From positions 23,614 through 87,613 of the forward strand of contig NZ_JAUSBA010000035.1 in assembly GCF_030652235.1 (NCBI RefSeq): DNA of 64,000 nucleotides, read 5' to 3'. Source of the DNA: Cypionkella sp. Its GTDB lineage: Bacteria; Pseudomonadota; Alphaproteobacteria; Rhodobacterales; Rhodobacteraceae. Below are positions 23,828 to 32,404 of the stretch, piece after piece (positions within the stretch are counted from its first letter, which is position 1; each line of letters opens with the position of its first letter). Below the pieces are notes generated by a model, which was given only the letters and a program-made list of their open reading frames with translations, had not been told where the DNA came from and searched no databases. A program made the position numbers and the translations under genes.

Positions 23828-25174
23828 TCAGTGCTCGCCGTGGCCTTCGGGTTCGGCCATGTGGAATACTATGTCAAGGGATTTGCCCCCGGCGTGCAAC
23901 ACCAGGCGGGCGTCAAATTGATGCGGCTCGGCAGGCGCATCGGCGCTTTGCAGGCAGTGGTGGTCGTCGGGCGCGGGCAGCAGGAACAGGGTTTCGGGGC
24001 CCGTCGGTCGGTCGATGATCACCATCGCCGACAGCCCTTCGGTGTGGCGGGTGATGGTCAGGCGCATCCGCTCGCCCTGCGGCGTGTCAACGATTTCCAA
24101 CACGCCATCGGCCAGATCGCAGGCCACCACGAAGGGGTCGGGCGCGTGGTGGTGGCCGTGGGCCACGGGGCGGGCCACAGGATCGCCGCTCGCAGGGGCC
24201 TCGATGCGGATGCTCACTTGGCTCAGCACCGGCAAATGCTCGAACAGTTCCGCCTTCATCGCAGCCACGATGACTTGCGCCTCGGCCACTGTCACCTTCT
24301 CGTCCAGATGCACCGACATTTCAGCATGAAGTTTGTGGCCGAGCCAGCGCGCCTGCACCGCATGCACGCCGATTACGCCCGGCACATGTGCGGCAGCGTG
24401 GTCGATCTCGTCCAAAATGCCCGGCTCCACCCCGTCCAGCATCCGCGTCAGCACGGAGCGCGCCGATTGCCAGACGATGCCGAAGATGGCGAGCGTAATC
24501 AGCAGGCCGACAATCGGGTCGGCAAGTGGAAAGCCGAGCCAGACCCCAATAGCCCCCAGCACGACGGCCAAGCTGGTAAAGCCGTCAGTGCGGGCGTGGT
24601 AGCCATCGGCGATCAGGGCCGCGCTGGAGATTTCGCGCCCCACGCGGATGCGGAAGACTGCGACCACCTCGTTGCCGATGAAACCGATCAAGCCTGCGGC
24701 AATCACCCAGCCTAGATAAGTGATTGGTTGCGGATTGAACAGACGGTTGATGGATTCGTAGCCTGCAAACAGTGCCGAGAACAGGATGATCCCGACGATG
24801 ATCAGGCCAGCAAGGTCTTCGACCCTGCCCAATCCGTAGGTAAAAGTGCGGCTCGGTTTGCGGCGGGCGAGCATGAAGGCCACCCACAACGGGATCGCAG
24901 TGACGGCATCGCCGACGTTGTGGATCGTGTCGGCCAGCAGCGCGACCGATCCGGAAATCAGCACGATGACGATCTGCGCCGCTGCCGTGAGCGCCAGCAG
25001 GACAAACGACCATTTGATTGCCCAGATCCCGCGCGACGTGGTAGCAATCGTTGCGTCGACCACGCCGTGGGTGTGACCATGGCCACCTTCGGTCTCGCCA
25101 TGGGGGTGGCCATGTCCGGCAAAACTTTGTCCGCTCTTGCCAAAGCCGAACCAGTCGAGAATCGCGTCGCGCAT
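23828..25174 (-). CDS. dmeF: CDF-family divalent metal efflux protein, DmeF type
   Basis: The 448-residue protein has an N-terminal His cluster (HGHPHGETEGGHGHTHG), six helices with the metal site HNVGD (His85-Asp89) in helix 2 and HARTD in helix 5, and a cytoplasmic ferredoxin-like domain. DmeF exports Co(II) and Ni(II). After the usual end, near residue 345, about 100 extra residues follow, with another His cluster (HGHHHAPDP) and DDHHCLQS, ending in EPEGHGEH; this extension is not part of standard CDF proteins. The gene follows dmeR by 7 bases, which is the known dmeRF arrangement of alphaproteobacteria. Confidence 0.85.
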   Translation of the reverse strand: MRDAILDWFGFGKSGQSFAGHGHPHGETEGGHGHTHGVVDATIATTSRGIWAIKWSFVLLALTAAAQIVIVLISGSVALLADTIHNVGDAVTAIPLWVAFMLARRKPSRTFTYGLGRVEDLAGLIIVGIILFSALFAGYESINRLFNPQPITYLGWVIAAGLIGFIGNEVVAVFRIRVGREISSAALIADGYHARTDGFTSLAVVLGAIGVWLGFPLADPIVGLLITLAIFGIVWQSARSVLTRMLDGVEPGILDEIDHAAAHVPGVIGVHAVQARWLGHKLHAEMSVHLDEKVTVAEAQVIVAAMKAELFEHLPVLSQVSIRIEAPASGDPVARPVAHGHHHAPDPFVVACDLADGVLEIVDTPQGERMRLTITRHTEGLSAMVIIDRPTGPETLFLLPAPDDHHCLQSADAPAEPHQFDARLVLHAGGKSLDIVFHMAEPEGHGEH

Positions 25175-25181
25175 TTTGGCC

Positions 25182-25460
25182 TCACAGGTATTTGGTGATC
25201 AGTTTGAATTCTTCGACTTGGGTGCGCTGGTCACGGGGCAGCGGGCCGGTGATGTCTTCCAAGCAATGGTCGATGTGATCGTGGATCAGGGCCTTCTTGG
25301 CCTGAGCGACGGCCTTCTCGACCGCCTGCAACTGCTGCGCCACGTCTAGGCAGGGACGGCCCGCCTCCAGCATCTCGATGATTGATTTCAGGTGACCATC
25401 CGCCCGTTTGAGGCGGTTGATGATGTCAGGGTGGGAGGTGTGGGATGCTGAGTCTGCCAT
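25182..25460 (-). CDS. dmeR: CsoR/RcnR-family metal-responsive repressor, DmeR type
   Basis: The 92-residue helical repressor has the family pattern INRLKRADGHLKSIIEML, the Cys ligand in RPCLDVAQQL and His/Cys residues in LIHDHIDHCLED. RcnR/DmeR proteins release DNA when they bind Ni or Co. The gene is 7 bases before dmeF, and a C/G-tract dyad lies directly upstream of its start. Confidence 0.9.
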   Translation of the reverse strand: MADSASHTSHPDIINRLKRADGHLKSIIEMLEAGRPCLDVAQQLQAVEKAVAQAKKALIHDHIDHCLEDITGPLPRDQRTQVEEFKLITKYL

Positions 25461-25470
25461 TTAATACACC

Positions 25471-25489
25471 TATCCCCCTGGAGGGGATA
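25471..25489. promoter_or_regulatory. Candidate DmeR operator
   Basis: TATCCCCCTGGAGGGGATA is a dyad with ATCCCC and GGGGAT arms, 11 bases upstream of the dmeR start. RcnR-family operators are G/C tracts flanked by AT, so this fits autoregulation of the dmeRF operon. Confidence 0.7.
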
Positions 25490-25681
25490 AGTTCAAGCAG
25501 CAATTTCTGTCGCATCCTGACAAACTGCGGCCACATCAGCAGATTCTGGCCATTGCACATACGCGTCGGATTGCATTTGACCACGGTTTTCGATACTTTC
25601 CTCTCCAAGAGGCCCTGATGGGCGATGATAGGGCTTTAACGGTGCGAGTGAAGACGCCGTGGAGCGAAGAGGCGGCGGGCA

Positions 25682-26038
25682 ATGACAGTGGAATGGATCA
25701 GCGGAGCAATGCGGCGGGTGTTTGCCATGCTGACGCTCTGCGCGTTCATTGTTGCGCCCATGATCATAGCTGCAACGCATGGGCCCGGATTGCCGTCAGA
25801 CAGTGTGCAGGCCGCCGAACCTCTGCAACACGGCCATTCGCATCCCGAACCCGAGCCGGGTCAGACTGGCGTTGGTCATGACGCAACCGATCATGAACAC
25901 CCCACGCAAGTCGTGCTAACCCAAGGCAGTGATGCCATTTCGGAGTTCAGCGCATTGCATATCGGGATTTCCGATGTTTCGGCGGGAACTCTGGTGTCAT
26001 CAGGGCTGAGGCGACCACCGAGAGACAGCATCGTCTGA
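25682..26038 (+). CDS. Small His-rich membrane-anchored or secreted protein
   Basis: The 118 residues contain one hydrophobic stretch (VFAMLTLCAFIVAPMIIAA) that works as a signal or anchor, then a His/Asp/Glu-rich periplasmic segment (HGHSHPEPEPGQTGVGHDA, then DHEHPTQ). No domain is recognised. It is followed after 47 bases by a HupE-like gene on the same strand, so a periplasmic metal-binding partner of that protein is the best guess. Confidence 0.65.
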   Translation: MTVEWISGAMRRVFAMLTLCAFIVAPMIIAATHGPGLPSDSVQAAEPLQHGHSHPEPEPGQTGVGHDATDHEHPTQVVLTQGSDAISEFSALHIGISDVSAGTLVSSGLRRPPRDSIV

Positions 26039-26085
26039 TCGGCCTTCGGCCCTGACGATAGCTGCACTCAATCAAGGACAAACCA

Positions 26086-26814
26086 ATGACAAATTTTCCA
26101 CGCACCCGATGGGTCGCGGGGGCATCGTCCCATAAGGCGATGTTTCTGCTGATCTTGTCAGGGCTGCTTATGCTCTGGGCCGAAGCCGCCCTGGCCCATG
26201 CCGTTACTCTGGGCGACAAGGGCTATATTCAGGAAGTCACTGGGGTGAAGATCATCCCGTTCCTGTATCTGGGAGCCAAGCACATGGTGACCGGATATGA
26301 CCATATCCTGTTCCTTTTCGGGGTGATCTTTTTCCTTTACGGAATGAAGCACATCGCGGGCTATGTCAGCTTGTTCGCTATCGGCCACTCCACCACGATG
26401 CTGGCGGGCGTCTACTTCAACTTCGGCATCAACAGCTATGTGATTGACGCGATCATCGGGTTTTCGGTGGTTTACAAGGCTCTCGACAATCTGGGGGCGT
26501 TCCCGCTGTGGTTCGGGTTCCAGCCCAACACCAAGGCCGCGACGCTGATTTTCGGGTTTCTGCACGGGTTTGGTCTGTCGTCGAAGATTATCAACTACAA
26601 CATCTCGCCCGACGGGCTGGTGCCGAACCTGTTGGCATTTAACGTGGGCGTCGAAGTGGGGCAGATCATAGCCCTTTCCGCGATCCTGATCATAATGAAT
26701 CGCTGGCGCACCACCCCGTCTTTCGCGCGGCAGGCCTATGCCGTGAACATTGTCATGATGACGGCTGGCTTTGTGCTGATGGGTTATCAGCTCGCCGGCC
26801 TCGCCCTTGCCTGA
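26086..26814 (+). CDS. HupE/UreJ-family membrane protein
   Basis: The 242-residue protein has a leader ending in EAALAHAV and six to seven helices with the HupE/UreJ signature His residues: GAKHMVTGYDHILFLFGV, AIGHSTTM, FLHGFGLSSKI and FNVGVEVGQ. HupE proteins are nickel permeases, but this long form with the HxxxGxDH pattern may carry another metal. No hydrogenase or urease genes are in the window, so nickel use there is not evident. AAGGA lies before the ATG. A membrane anchor gene follows after 16 bases. Confidence 0.85.
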   Translation: MTNFPRTRWVAGASSHKAMFLLILSGLLMLWAEAALAHAVTLGDKGYIQEVTGVKIIPFLYLGAKHMVTGYDHILFLFGVIFFLYGMKHIAGYVSLFAIGHSTTMLAGVYFNFGINSYVIDAIIGFSVVYKALDNLGAFPLWFGFQPNTKAATLIFGFLHGFGLSSKIINYNISPDGLVPNLLAFNVGVEVGQIIALSAILIIMNRWRTTPSFARQAYAVNIVMMTAGFVLMGYQLAGLALA

Positions 26815-26830
26815 ACATTGGAGATATTCC

Positions 26831-27694
26831 ATGCAACCTCAACGTTTCGATATCCACAAAGCTCCCTTGACGCCCCTTCGTGCCGAGCCGCGCCACGCCG
26901 CACCACAGGGCGGGGCCGGTCACATTCAGGGGGTCGATGCAACCTCTGGCGGGCTGGTCCGCAGCACGCTTTTCGCCGGGGGGGCGGCGCTTGTGATCCT
27001 GACCCTGTTCTATCTGCCCGCCGAATACGGGGTCGACCCGACCGGTGTCGGGGGGCTTCTTGGCCTGACCGAGATGGGCGACATCAAGCAGCAGCTTTAT
27101 GGCGAGGCGGCAGCCCAAGACGCGGCGGCGACGGAGATTGCAACCGCACCGGAGGAAAATGCGGAACCCGGAGATGTGGCGGCACGCCTCGACCGGATCG
27201 ACGCCCAGCTGCAACAGATTGCAGCCGTCATCGGCGCAGACATTGCAACCGCTTCGGTCGCTCAGGCGGAGGCGATGCCCGAAGCTGTGGCCAGCATCGC
27301 TCCCGTGCCCGATGCTGAACCCGCGGCCATTGGACCAGAGGCGGCAGCGCTACCTGTGGATGCGGGCGACGCTGCGGCATGGCGGGATGAGATGGTGTTC
27401 ACACTCGCGCCTTCGGAGGCCAAGGAAATCAAGCTGGTGATGGCCGCAGGTGATGTGGCCAACTTTGAATGGGTCTCCGAAGGTGGCGGGGTGAACTATA
27501 CCCAGCACGGTGACGATGGTGGCGCAAACGAAGTCCGGTTCGAGGATGGTCGCGCAGCGCCTGGACAGGATGGCACCATGGCCGCCCCCTTTGCGGGCAA
27601 CCATGGCTGGTTCTGGCGCAATCGAGGAGAGGCCCCGGTGACAGTGACGCTGCGGGTGGGCGGTGTGTATTCTCAGATGATAGAAGTCGAGTGA
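26831..27694 (+). CDS. HupE-associated transmembrane anchor protein
   Basis: The 287-residue protein has an N-terminal cytoplasmic segment, one helix (FAGGAALVILTLFYL), an Ala/Glu-rich predicted coiled-coil linker (about residues 90-165, with RLDRIDAQLQQIAAVIG) and a C-terminal beta domain (DEMVFTLAPSEAKEIKLVM, then FAGNHGWFWRNRGEAPVTV). The end looks like a cupredoxin- or COX2-like beta fold but lacks recognisable copper ligands in the usual spacing. It is always read here directly after HupE, so a complex with it is likely. The start at 26831 has a GGAGA before it. Confidence 0.7.
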   Translation: MQPQRFDIHKAPLTPLRAEPRHAAPQGGAGHIQGVDATSGGLVRSTLFAGGAALVILTLFYLPAEYGVDPTGVGGLLGLTEMGDIKQQLYGEAAAQDAAATEIATAPEENAEPGDVAARLDRIDAQLQQIAAVIGADIATASVAQAEAMPEAVASIAPVPDAEPAAIGPEAAALPVDAGDAAAWRDEMVFTLAPSEAKEIKLVMAAGDVANFEWVSEGGGVNYTQHGDDGGANEVRFEDGRAAPGQDGTMAAPFAGNHGWFWRNRGEAPVTVTLRVGGVYSQMIEVE

Positions 27695-27709
27695 CCGCCC
27701 GCTGAAGTC

Positions 27710-27745
27710 ATCAGGTCGGAGGCAAGGAGTAGCCCCCGATCTGAT
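27710..27745. terminator. Bidirectional hairpin between convergent genes
   Basis: ATCAGGTCGG at 27710 pairs with CCGATCTGAT at 27736 (one mismatch) over a 16-base loop. It lies between the convergent anchor-protein and GntR genes and probably ends both transcripts. Confidence 0.5.
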
Positions 27746-27799
27746 CAATATGTTATGACAACACGACACTGCGTCAACATGACAAGGCAGTGGACGCCC

Positions 27800-28534
27800 T
27801 CAACGCTCCGAATTCGGACCAAACCGGGCGATCAGATCGAAGGCATCGCCGCGGAATACCTGCCGCACGATGGTCACCGTCTCGGTCCCCCGCCACGTGC
27901 GGCGTTCAACCAGCAGGCAGGGCGCGCCGACTGCAATTTCCAGCGTGCGCGCCATCAGCGGTTCCGCTGCAATCGCCGCAATGCGATGCTCTGCCTCGGT
28001 CCATGGCACATGTGCCACCAGCCAGGTGCCTGGCGGCTCGGCCCGGAAATCGGCGCGTTCGGCTTGCGGCACAGCATCGAGAAAGATATGCCGGTCCTCC
28101 AGCATCACAGGCAATGCGTCGCTGGAGTGCACAGAGCGGATGAAACGGCTGCGCCCCAGATGGTGGCCTTCGGACCCAAGATGCACGCAGCAGGGAGGTC
28201 GCAGCTCGTCGGTCAAGGCAAGATAGCCATAGGTGGCTCCCCGTTCCTCGACTTTGGCGCGGATATCTGGAATGTTGAGAATGGCAGAATGGATACGCGG
28301 CCGCGCCACCACCGTACCCGCGCGGCGGTTGCGCAAGATCAGACCTTCGGCGGCCAGCGAGGACATAGCCTTGTTCACTGTCATCCGTGAGCAGCCATAG
28401 GTGGCGACCAGTTCGGTTTCAGGCGGAATCCTGTGCCCCGGCGGCCATTCGCCGGACAGTATGCGGGCCTCGATCTCGACCCTGATACGGGCGTGCAGGG
28501 TCTGCGGGCGATGGTCGGGTGCGTGGTCGTGCAT
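27800..28534 (-). CDS. GntR-family (HutC/FarR type) transcriptional regulator
   Basis: The 244-residue protein has a GntR winged helix (LHARIRVEIEARILSGEWPPGHRIPPETELVATYGCSRMTVNKAM, with the usual SRxTVxKA element) and a C-terminal UTRA/chorismate-lyase-like effector domain (about residues 90-240, with ERRTWRGTETVTIVRQVFRGD). HutC-type regulators respond to small metabolites. The start at 28534 overlaps the stop of the ABC ATPase gene, so it is the last gene of the dipeptide-type ABC operon and probably regulates it. A long palindrome upstream of the first gene at 33964 is the expected operator. Confidence 0.9.
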   Translation of the reverse strand: MHDHAPDHRPQTLHARIRVEIEARILSGEWPPGHRIPPETELVATYGCSRMTVNKAMSSLAAEGLILRNRRAGTVVARPRIHSAILNIPDIRAKVEERGATYGYLALTDELRPPCCVHLGSEGHHLGRSRFIRSVHSSDALPVMLEDRHIFLDAVPQAERADFRAEPPGTWLVAHVPWTEAEHRIAAIAAEPLMARTLEIAVGAPCLLVERRTWRGTETVTIVRQVFRGDAFDLIARFGPNSER

Positions 28535-29526
28535 CAGATCACAGCATGGCTTTCCGCTGCTGCAAGGTGGCAGGCGGCTTGGCCGGAATGGGCAACGGGG
28601 CGCAACTGCGGTTCCGTGACACGGCACTGCGGTTCGACCACCGGGCAGCGGGTGGAAAACCGGCAGCCGGGCGGCGGGTTGCGTGGGCTGGGCGGATCGC
28701 CAGCCAGCAGGATGCGTGGGCGGGGGGCCTCAATGCGTGGATCGGGGGAGGGAACGGCGGACAGAAGCGCCTGCGTATAGGGATGCGCGGGATCGGCAAA
28801 CACCGGCTTGGTCACACCCTGTTCCGCTACCCGACCCAAATACATCACCGTCACCTCTGAGCAGACCTCGCGCACGATTGCCAAGTCATGCGCCACGATC
28901 ACGATAGTCAAGCCAAGCTGTGCTTGCAACCGCGCGAACAGGTTGACGATCTGTGCGCGGACCGAAACATCCAGCGCCGACAGCGGCTCGTCACAGATCA
29001 GCAGCGAGGGGTTCAGGGCGAGCGCGCGGGCAATGGACACGCGCTGCCGCTGACCGCCCGATAGCGAGCGCGGGATACGGTCCAGCACAGTTGCAGGCAG
29101 CGCCACGAGGTCCAGCAGTTCCGCAAGGCGCTGTTTGCGCTCGGATGCGTTGCCGATGCTATGGATCAGCAGCGGTTCCTCCAGCGTCTGGCCCACGGTC
29201 TGACGGCGGCTCATCGACCCCAGCGGGTCTTGGAAAATGAACTGCACGGCGCGGGCAAAGCCCTTGCGGTCTTGCTTTTGCCAGTCGGCGCGGTCGCGCC
29301 CGTTGATCTGGACTGTGCCTTCGGTGGCGTGTTGCAACCCGATGATCGCCCGCGCAAGCGTGGTCTTGCCGCAACCGGATTCGCCGACGATGCCGTGGAA
29401 CGCGCCCTTGGGGATGGTCAAATCGACGCCATCTACCGCGCGGACAAGTCCGGCAGCGGTCTGGAAGTGCACTTTCAGCCCCTGTGCCTCGATGGCGGGG
29501 GGATCAGCCTGTTTCACATCAGTCAT
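28534..29526 (-). CDS. ABC transporter ATPase, dipeptide/nickel type (DppF-like)
   Basis: The 330-residue ATPase has Walker A GESGCGKTT, signature SLSGGQRQRVSIARAL, Walker B LICDEPLSALDV and the H-loop AHDL. The C-terminal extension GCRFSTRCPVVEPQC with Cys residues is the oligopeptide-type iron-sulfur-like motif found in DppF/OppF. It works with the other four genes upstream as an importer of peptides, nickel or similar compounds. It overlaps the partner ATPase gene by 8 bases. Confidence 0.92.
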   Translation of the reverse strand: MTDVKQADPPAIEAQGLKVHFQTAAGLVRAVDGVDLTIPKGAFHGIVGESGCGKTTLARAIIGLQHATEGTVQINGRDRADWQKQDRKGFARAVQFIFQDPLGSMSRRQTVGQTLEEPLLIHSIGNASERKQRLAELLDLVALPATVLDRIPRSLSGGQRQRVSIARALALNPSLLICDEPLSALDVSVRAQIVNLFARLQAQLGLTIVIVAHDLAIVREVCSEVTVMYLGRVAEQGVTKPVFADPAHPYTQALLSAVPSPDPRIEAPRPRILLAGDPPSPRNPPPGCRFSTRCPVVEPQCRVTEPQLRPVAHSGQAACHLAAAESHAVI

Positions 29527-30526
29527 GGGTCACGATCCCTTCCGCAGCAATAACAACCGGGCAGGCCACGCGGTGAGGCACGTCACCCAAACCCACGGTT
29601 TGCAGGCGCGGGCGGTGGCTGTGACAGGTGGCTTGCACCATGTCGCAACGGTCGGCAAAGCGGCAGCCGGGCATCAGTTGCGCCTGATTGGGCGGAATGC
29701 CGGGAATTTCCTTCGTCCCCGTCGCACTCTCCGAGCGGAAATCGGGCACCGACGCCAGCAGCCCGCGCGTATAGGGATGCACCGGGGCGGTCAGCACCTG
29801 AATGGCGGTGCCTTCCTCGGCAATCTGACCCGCGTAGAGCACGATCACCCGGTCGGCCAAGACCGACACCGCGCCGATGTCATGGGTGATCAGCACCACT
29901 GCGATGCCGTCCTCTTTTTGGATCGTCCGGATCAGTGCCAATATCTGTGCCTGCACGGTCGCATCAAGCGCCGTTGTCGGCTCATCCGCGATCAGCACCC
30001 TTGGCCGGGCGGCCAGTGCCAGCGCAATCATCGCACGTTGCAGCATCCCGCCCGACAACTCATGCGGATAGCGGTCGTAGCGATCCTCGGGGTCGGGGAT
30101 GCCGGAACGGGCTAGCAGCGACACCGCTTCCTTGCGCGCGGCCTCCGCCGACAGGCCCGCATATTTCTGCGCTTGGCTGGCCAGTTGCGGGCCGATTTTC
30201 AGCATCGGATTCAGAGCGCTCATCGGGTCTTGGAAGATCACGCCAAAGAAACCGCCGCGCAGGGCCGAGAGTTCAGAAGGCGAGAGGGTCAGGATATCGC
30301 GCCCATCGGCCCGCGCGGTTCCGCGCAGATCAACCGCGACGCCTTCGGGCATCAAACCCAGCGGCCCGAGCGTCATCACCGTCTTGCCAGAGCCACTTTC
30401 ACCCACGATGGCCAATGTTTCGCCGGGGGAGACATGGAAACTGGCCCCATCCACTGCACGCACCGACACAGAGGGCGTATAAAGGTCGATCACCAAATTT
30501 TCGACCGCGTAAACTGGCGCGTTCAT
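29519..30526 (-). CDS. ABC transporter ATPase, dipeptide/nickel type (DppD-like)
   Basis: The 335-residue protein has Walker A GESGSGKTV, signature ELSGGMLQRAMIALAL, Walker B LIADEPTTALDA and H-loop THDI. The Cys-containing end GCRFADRCDMVQATC is the OppD/DppD type motif. With the DppF-like protein it would form the ATPase heterodimer. The start overlaps the permease stop by four bases. Confidence 0.92.
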   Translation of the reverse strand: MNAPVYAVENLVIDLYTPSVSVRAVDGASFHVSPGETLAIVGESGSGKTVMTLGPLGLMPEGVAVDLRGTARADGRDILTLSPSELSALRGGFFGVIFQDPMSALNPMLKIGPQLASQAQKYAGLSAEAARKEAVSLLARSGIPDPEDRYDRYPHELSGGMLQRAMIALALAARPRVLIADEPTTALDATVQAQILALIRTIQKEDGIAVVLITHDIGAVSVLADRVIVLYAGQIAEEGTAIQVLTAPVHPYTRGLLASVPDFRSESATGTKEIPGIPPNQAQLMPGCRFADRCDMVQATCHSHRPRLQTVGLGDVPHRVACPVVIAAEGIVTHD

Positions 30527-31422
30527 ACTTTTGCCTCCGTCGCTGCACGAGCGGTTTCCTCAGCAGCCCGCGTGGCTTTTTTGCGCCGCAGCAGCCCGCC
30601 TCGCACGGCCTTTGGCACCTTTTGCAGCGCAAACGCCTCGCCAAGCAGGTTAAAGCTGACCACAACCGCCGTCAGCGCCAGACCGGGGATGATCACAAGG
30701 CTCGGGAATTCCTCAATATAGCTCATACCATCGACCAGCATTTGCCCCCATTCCGGGGTGGGCGGGGCGACGCCAAGACCAAGGAAGGACAGCGTCGCAA
30801 TCGCCAAAACCAAGGCTCCGGCATCGGCGGAGGCGTAAACCACCACCAGCCCCAGCACATGCGGCAGGATGTGTTTGGTGAAGATCCACATGTGGCTGGC
30901 ACCCATCACCCGCGCCGCCTCGATGTAAGGTTGCTGTAATTCGGCCACCACAACCGCACGGCTCATCCGCGCATAGTTCGCCCACCACGCCAATGTCAGA
31001 GCGATGATCATCTTCCAATAATCGCTCATCCACGACCAGCTTGCGCCGGAAAACACCCCGATCAAGGCCAGCGCGATGATCAGGCTGGGCAGGGCAAGCG
31101 CGATGTCGATGATCGAGATCAGCACCAACTCGGTGCGCCCGCCGACATAGCCCGCGAAAGAGCCGATCACCACGCCGATCACCAGTGCCGCCAGCAGCAC
31201 GAACACCATCGCCACCAGCGAGGTGCGCGCGCCACCGATGATGCGGCTATACATGTCGCGGCCAAGGTAGTCGGTGCCAAGCCAGTGCGACCACGAGGCT
31301 GGCGAAAGGATCGCTTTGTAGTCTTGCACCGTCGGGTCATGCGTCATCAAGAAGGGTGCGAACAGCCCGATCAGCACGAAGATAATGGCGGGGGTCAGGA
31401 TCAGCCAAGGCCAGTTTTTCAT
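30523..31422 (-). CDS. ABC permease, DppC-like
   Basis: The 299-residue permease has an N-terminal helix (LILTPAIIFVLIGLFAPF), the DppC extension HDPTVQDYKAILSPASWSHWLGTDYLGRDMYSRIIGGARTSL and the EAA loop (EAARVMGASHMWIFTKHILPHVL). The C-terminal tail is basic and Ala-rich (RRKKATRAAEETARAA). It is the inner-membrane partner of the DppB-like permease encoded just upstream. Confidence 0.92.
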   Translation of the reverse strand: MKNWPWLILTPAIIFVLIGLFAPFLMTHDPTVQDYKAILSPASWSHWLGTDYLGRDMYSRIIGGARTSLVAMVFVLLAALVIGVVIGSFAGYVGGRTELVLISIIDIALALPSLIIALALIGVFSGASWSWMSDYWKMIIALTLAWWANYARMSRAVVVAELQQPYIEAARVMGASHMWIFTKHILPHVLGLVVVYASADAGALVLAIATLSFLGLGVAPPTPEWGQMLVDGMSYIEEFPSLVIIPGLALTAVVVSFNLLGEAFALQKVPKAVRGGLLRRKKATRAAEETARAATEAKV

Positions 31423-31439
31423 CGCTTATGCCTTTCCCA

Positions 31440-32381
31440 TTATGCTTTTCTTGGCCGGCGCAGGCGCGGATCGGCCAGCATAGCGGCAATATCGACGATC
31501 AGGTTGACTGACACGAAGAACACCACGAACAACATCAGCACCGCCTGCATGCCGATAAAGTCGCGAAAGCGGATCGCCTCGATGAAAAAAGCCCCTATAC
31601 CGTTCAGCCCGAACACCCGTTCGACCACAATCGCGCCGATCATCATCAGGGTGAACTGTGCGCCGAAGGTGGTCATGTAGGGGATCAGGATATTCGGCAG
31701 CGCCTCACGCAGCAGTACGGCGCGGCGCGTCAGGCCCTTGGCAAAACCCGTGGTGGCAAACGGGCGCGACATCGCCTCTTGCAGGTTCACCCGCACCACG
31801 CGCGCCAGCACCGAGCCGGGAAACAGCGCAATGGTGATCCATGGCAACAGCCACGAGGTAAAGCCGGAGACACCAAAGGTCGGCACCCAGCCCAGCATCA
31901 CCGAGAACACGATCACCAGCATGGCTGCGACAAAGAAGTTCGGGGTCGAGGCCCCAACCAGCGCCAGCCCGTGCAACAGCTTGTCCACGATGCCGCCATT
32001 CGACACCGCCCCCGCCAGCCCCATCACCAAAGACAACGCCAGCGCCAGCACACCGCCCCCCGCAAGCAAAGCCAGCGTTTTCGGGATACGGGCAGCAAAT
32101 TCCTCGGACATCGGCTTGCCTGTGCGCAAGCTGACCCCGAAATCGCCCTGCACGGCATCCCCCAGCCAGCGCAGATAGCGCACCGGCAGCGGGTCGTTCA
32201 GGCCCAGATCATTGGCGATCTTGGCGATCATCTCACCATCGGCCCCTGCACCTGCCGCCCGTTCGGCGATCAGGGCGGCGACGTTACCCGGTGCAGCGGA
32301 CACCAGCGCAAACGTCAGCGCGGTGGCCGCCAGCATCAGCAGCAGGGCAAGCCCCGTCCGCCGCATGAACATGCGTTGCAT
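31440..32381 (-). CDS. ABC permease, DppB-like
   Basis: The 313-residue permease has the DppB pattern: an N-terminal helix, a periplasmic segment (NDLGLNDPLPVRYLRWLGDAVQGDFGVSL), and the EAA loop with KGLTRRAVLLREALPNILIPYMT. It lies 23 bases after the binding-protein gene and 17 bases before dppC in one operon. Confidence 0.92.
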   Translation of the reverse strand: MQRMFMRRTGLALLLMLAATALTFALVSAAPGNVAALIAERAAGAGADGEMIAKIANDLGLNDPLPVRYLRWLGDAVQGDFGVSLRTGKPMSEEFAARIPKTLALLAGGGVLALALSLVMGLAGAVSNGGIVDKLLHGLALVGASTPNFFVAAMLVIVFSVMLGWVPTFGVSGFTSWLLPWITIALFPGSVLARVVRVNLQEAMSRPFATTGFAKGLTRRAVLLREALPNILIPYMTTFGAQFTLMMIGAIVVERVFGLNGIGAFFIEAIRFRDFIGMQAVLMLFVVFFVSVNLIVDIAAMLADPRLRRPRKA

Positions 32382-32404
32382 CAGTCTTGCCCTCCGGTTG
32401 CGGC

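Noticed and set aside
27755..28390. 211-codon plus frame antisense to the GntR gene
   Set aside because: The minus-strand gene has a clear HTH and effector domain, and the plus frame has none.
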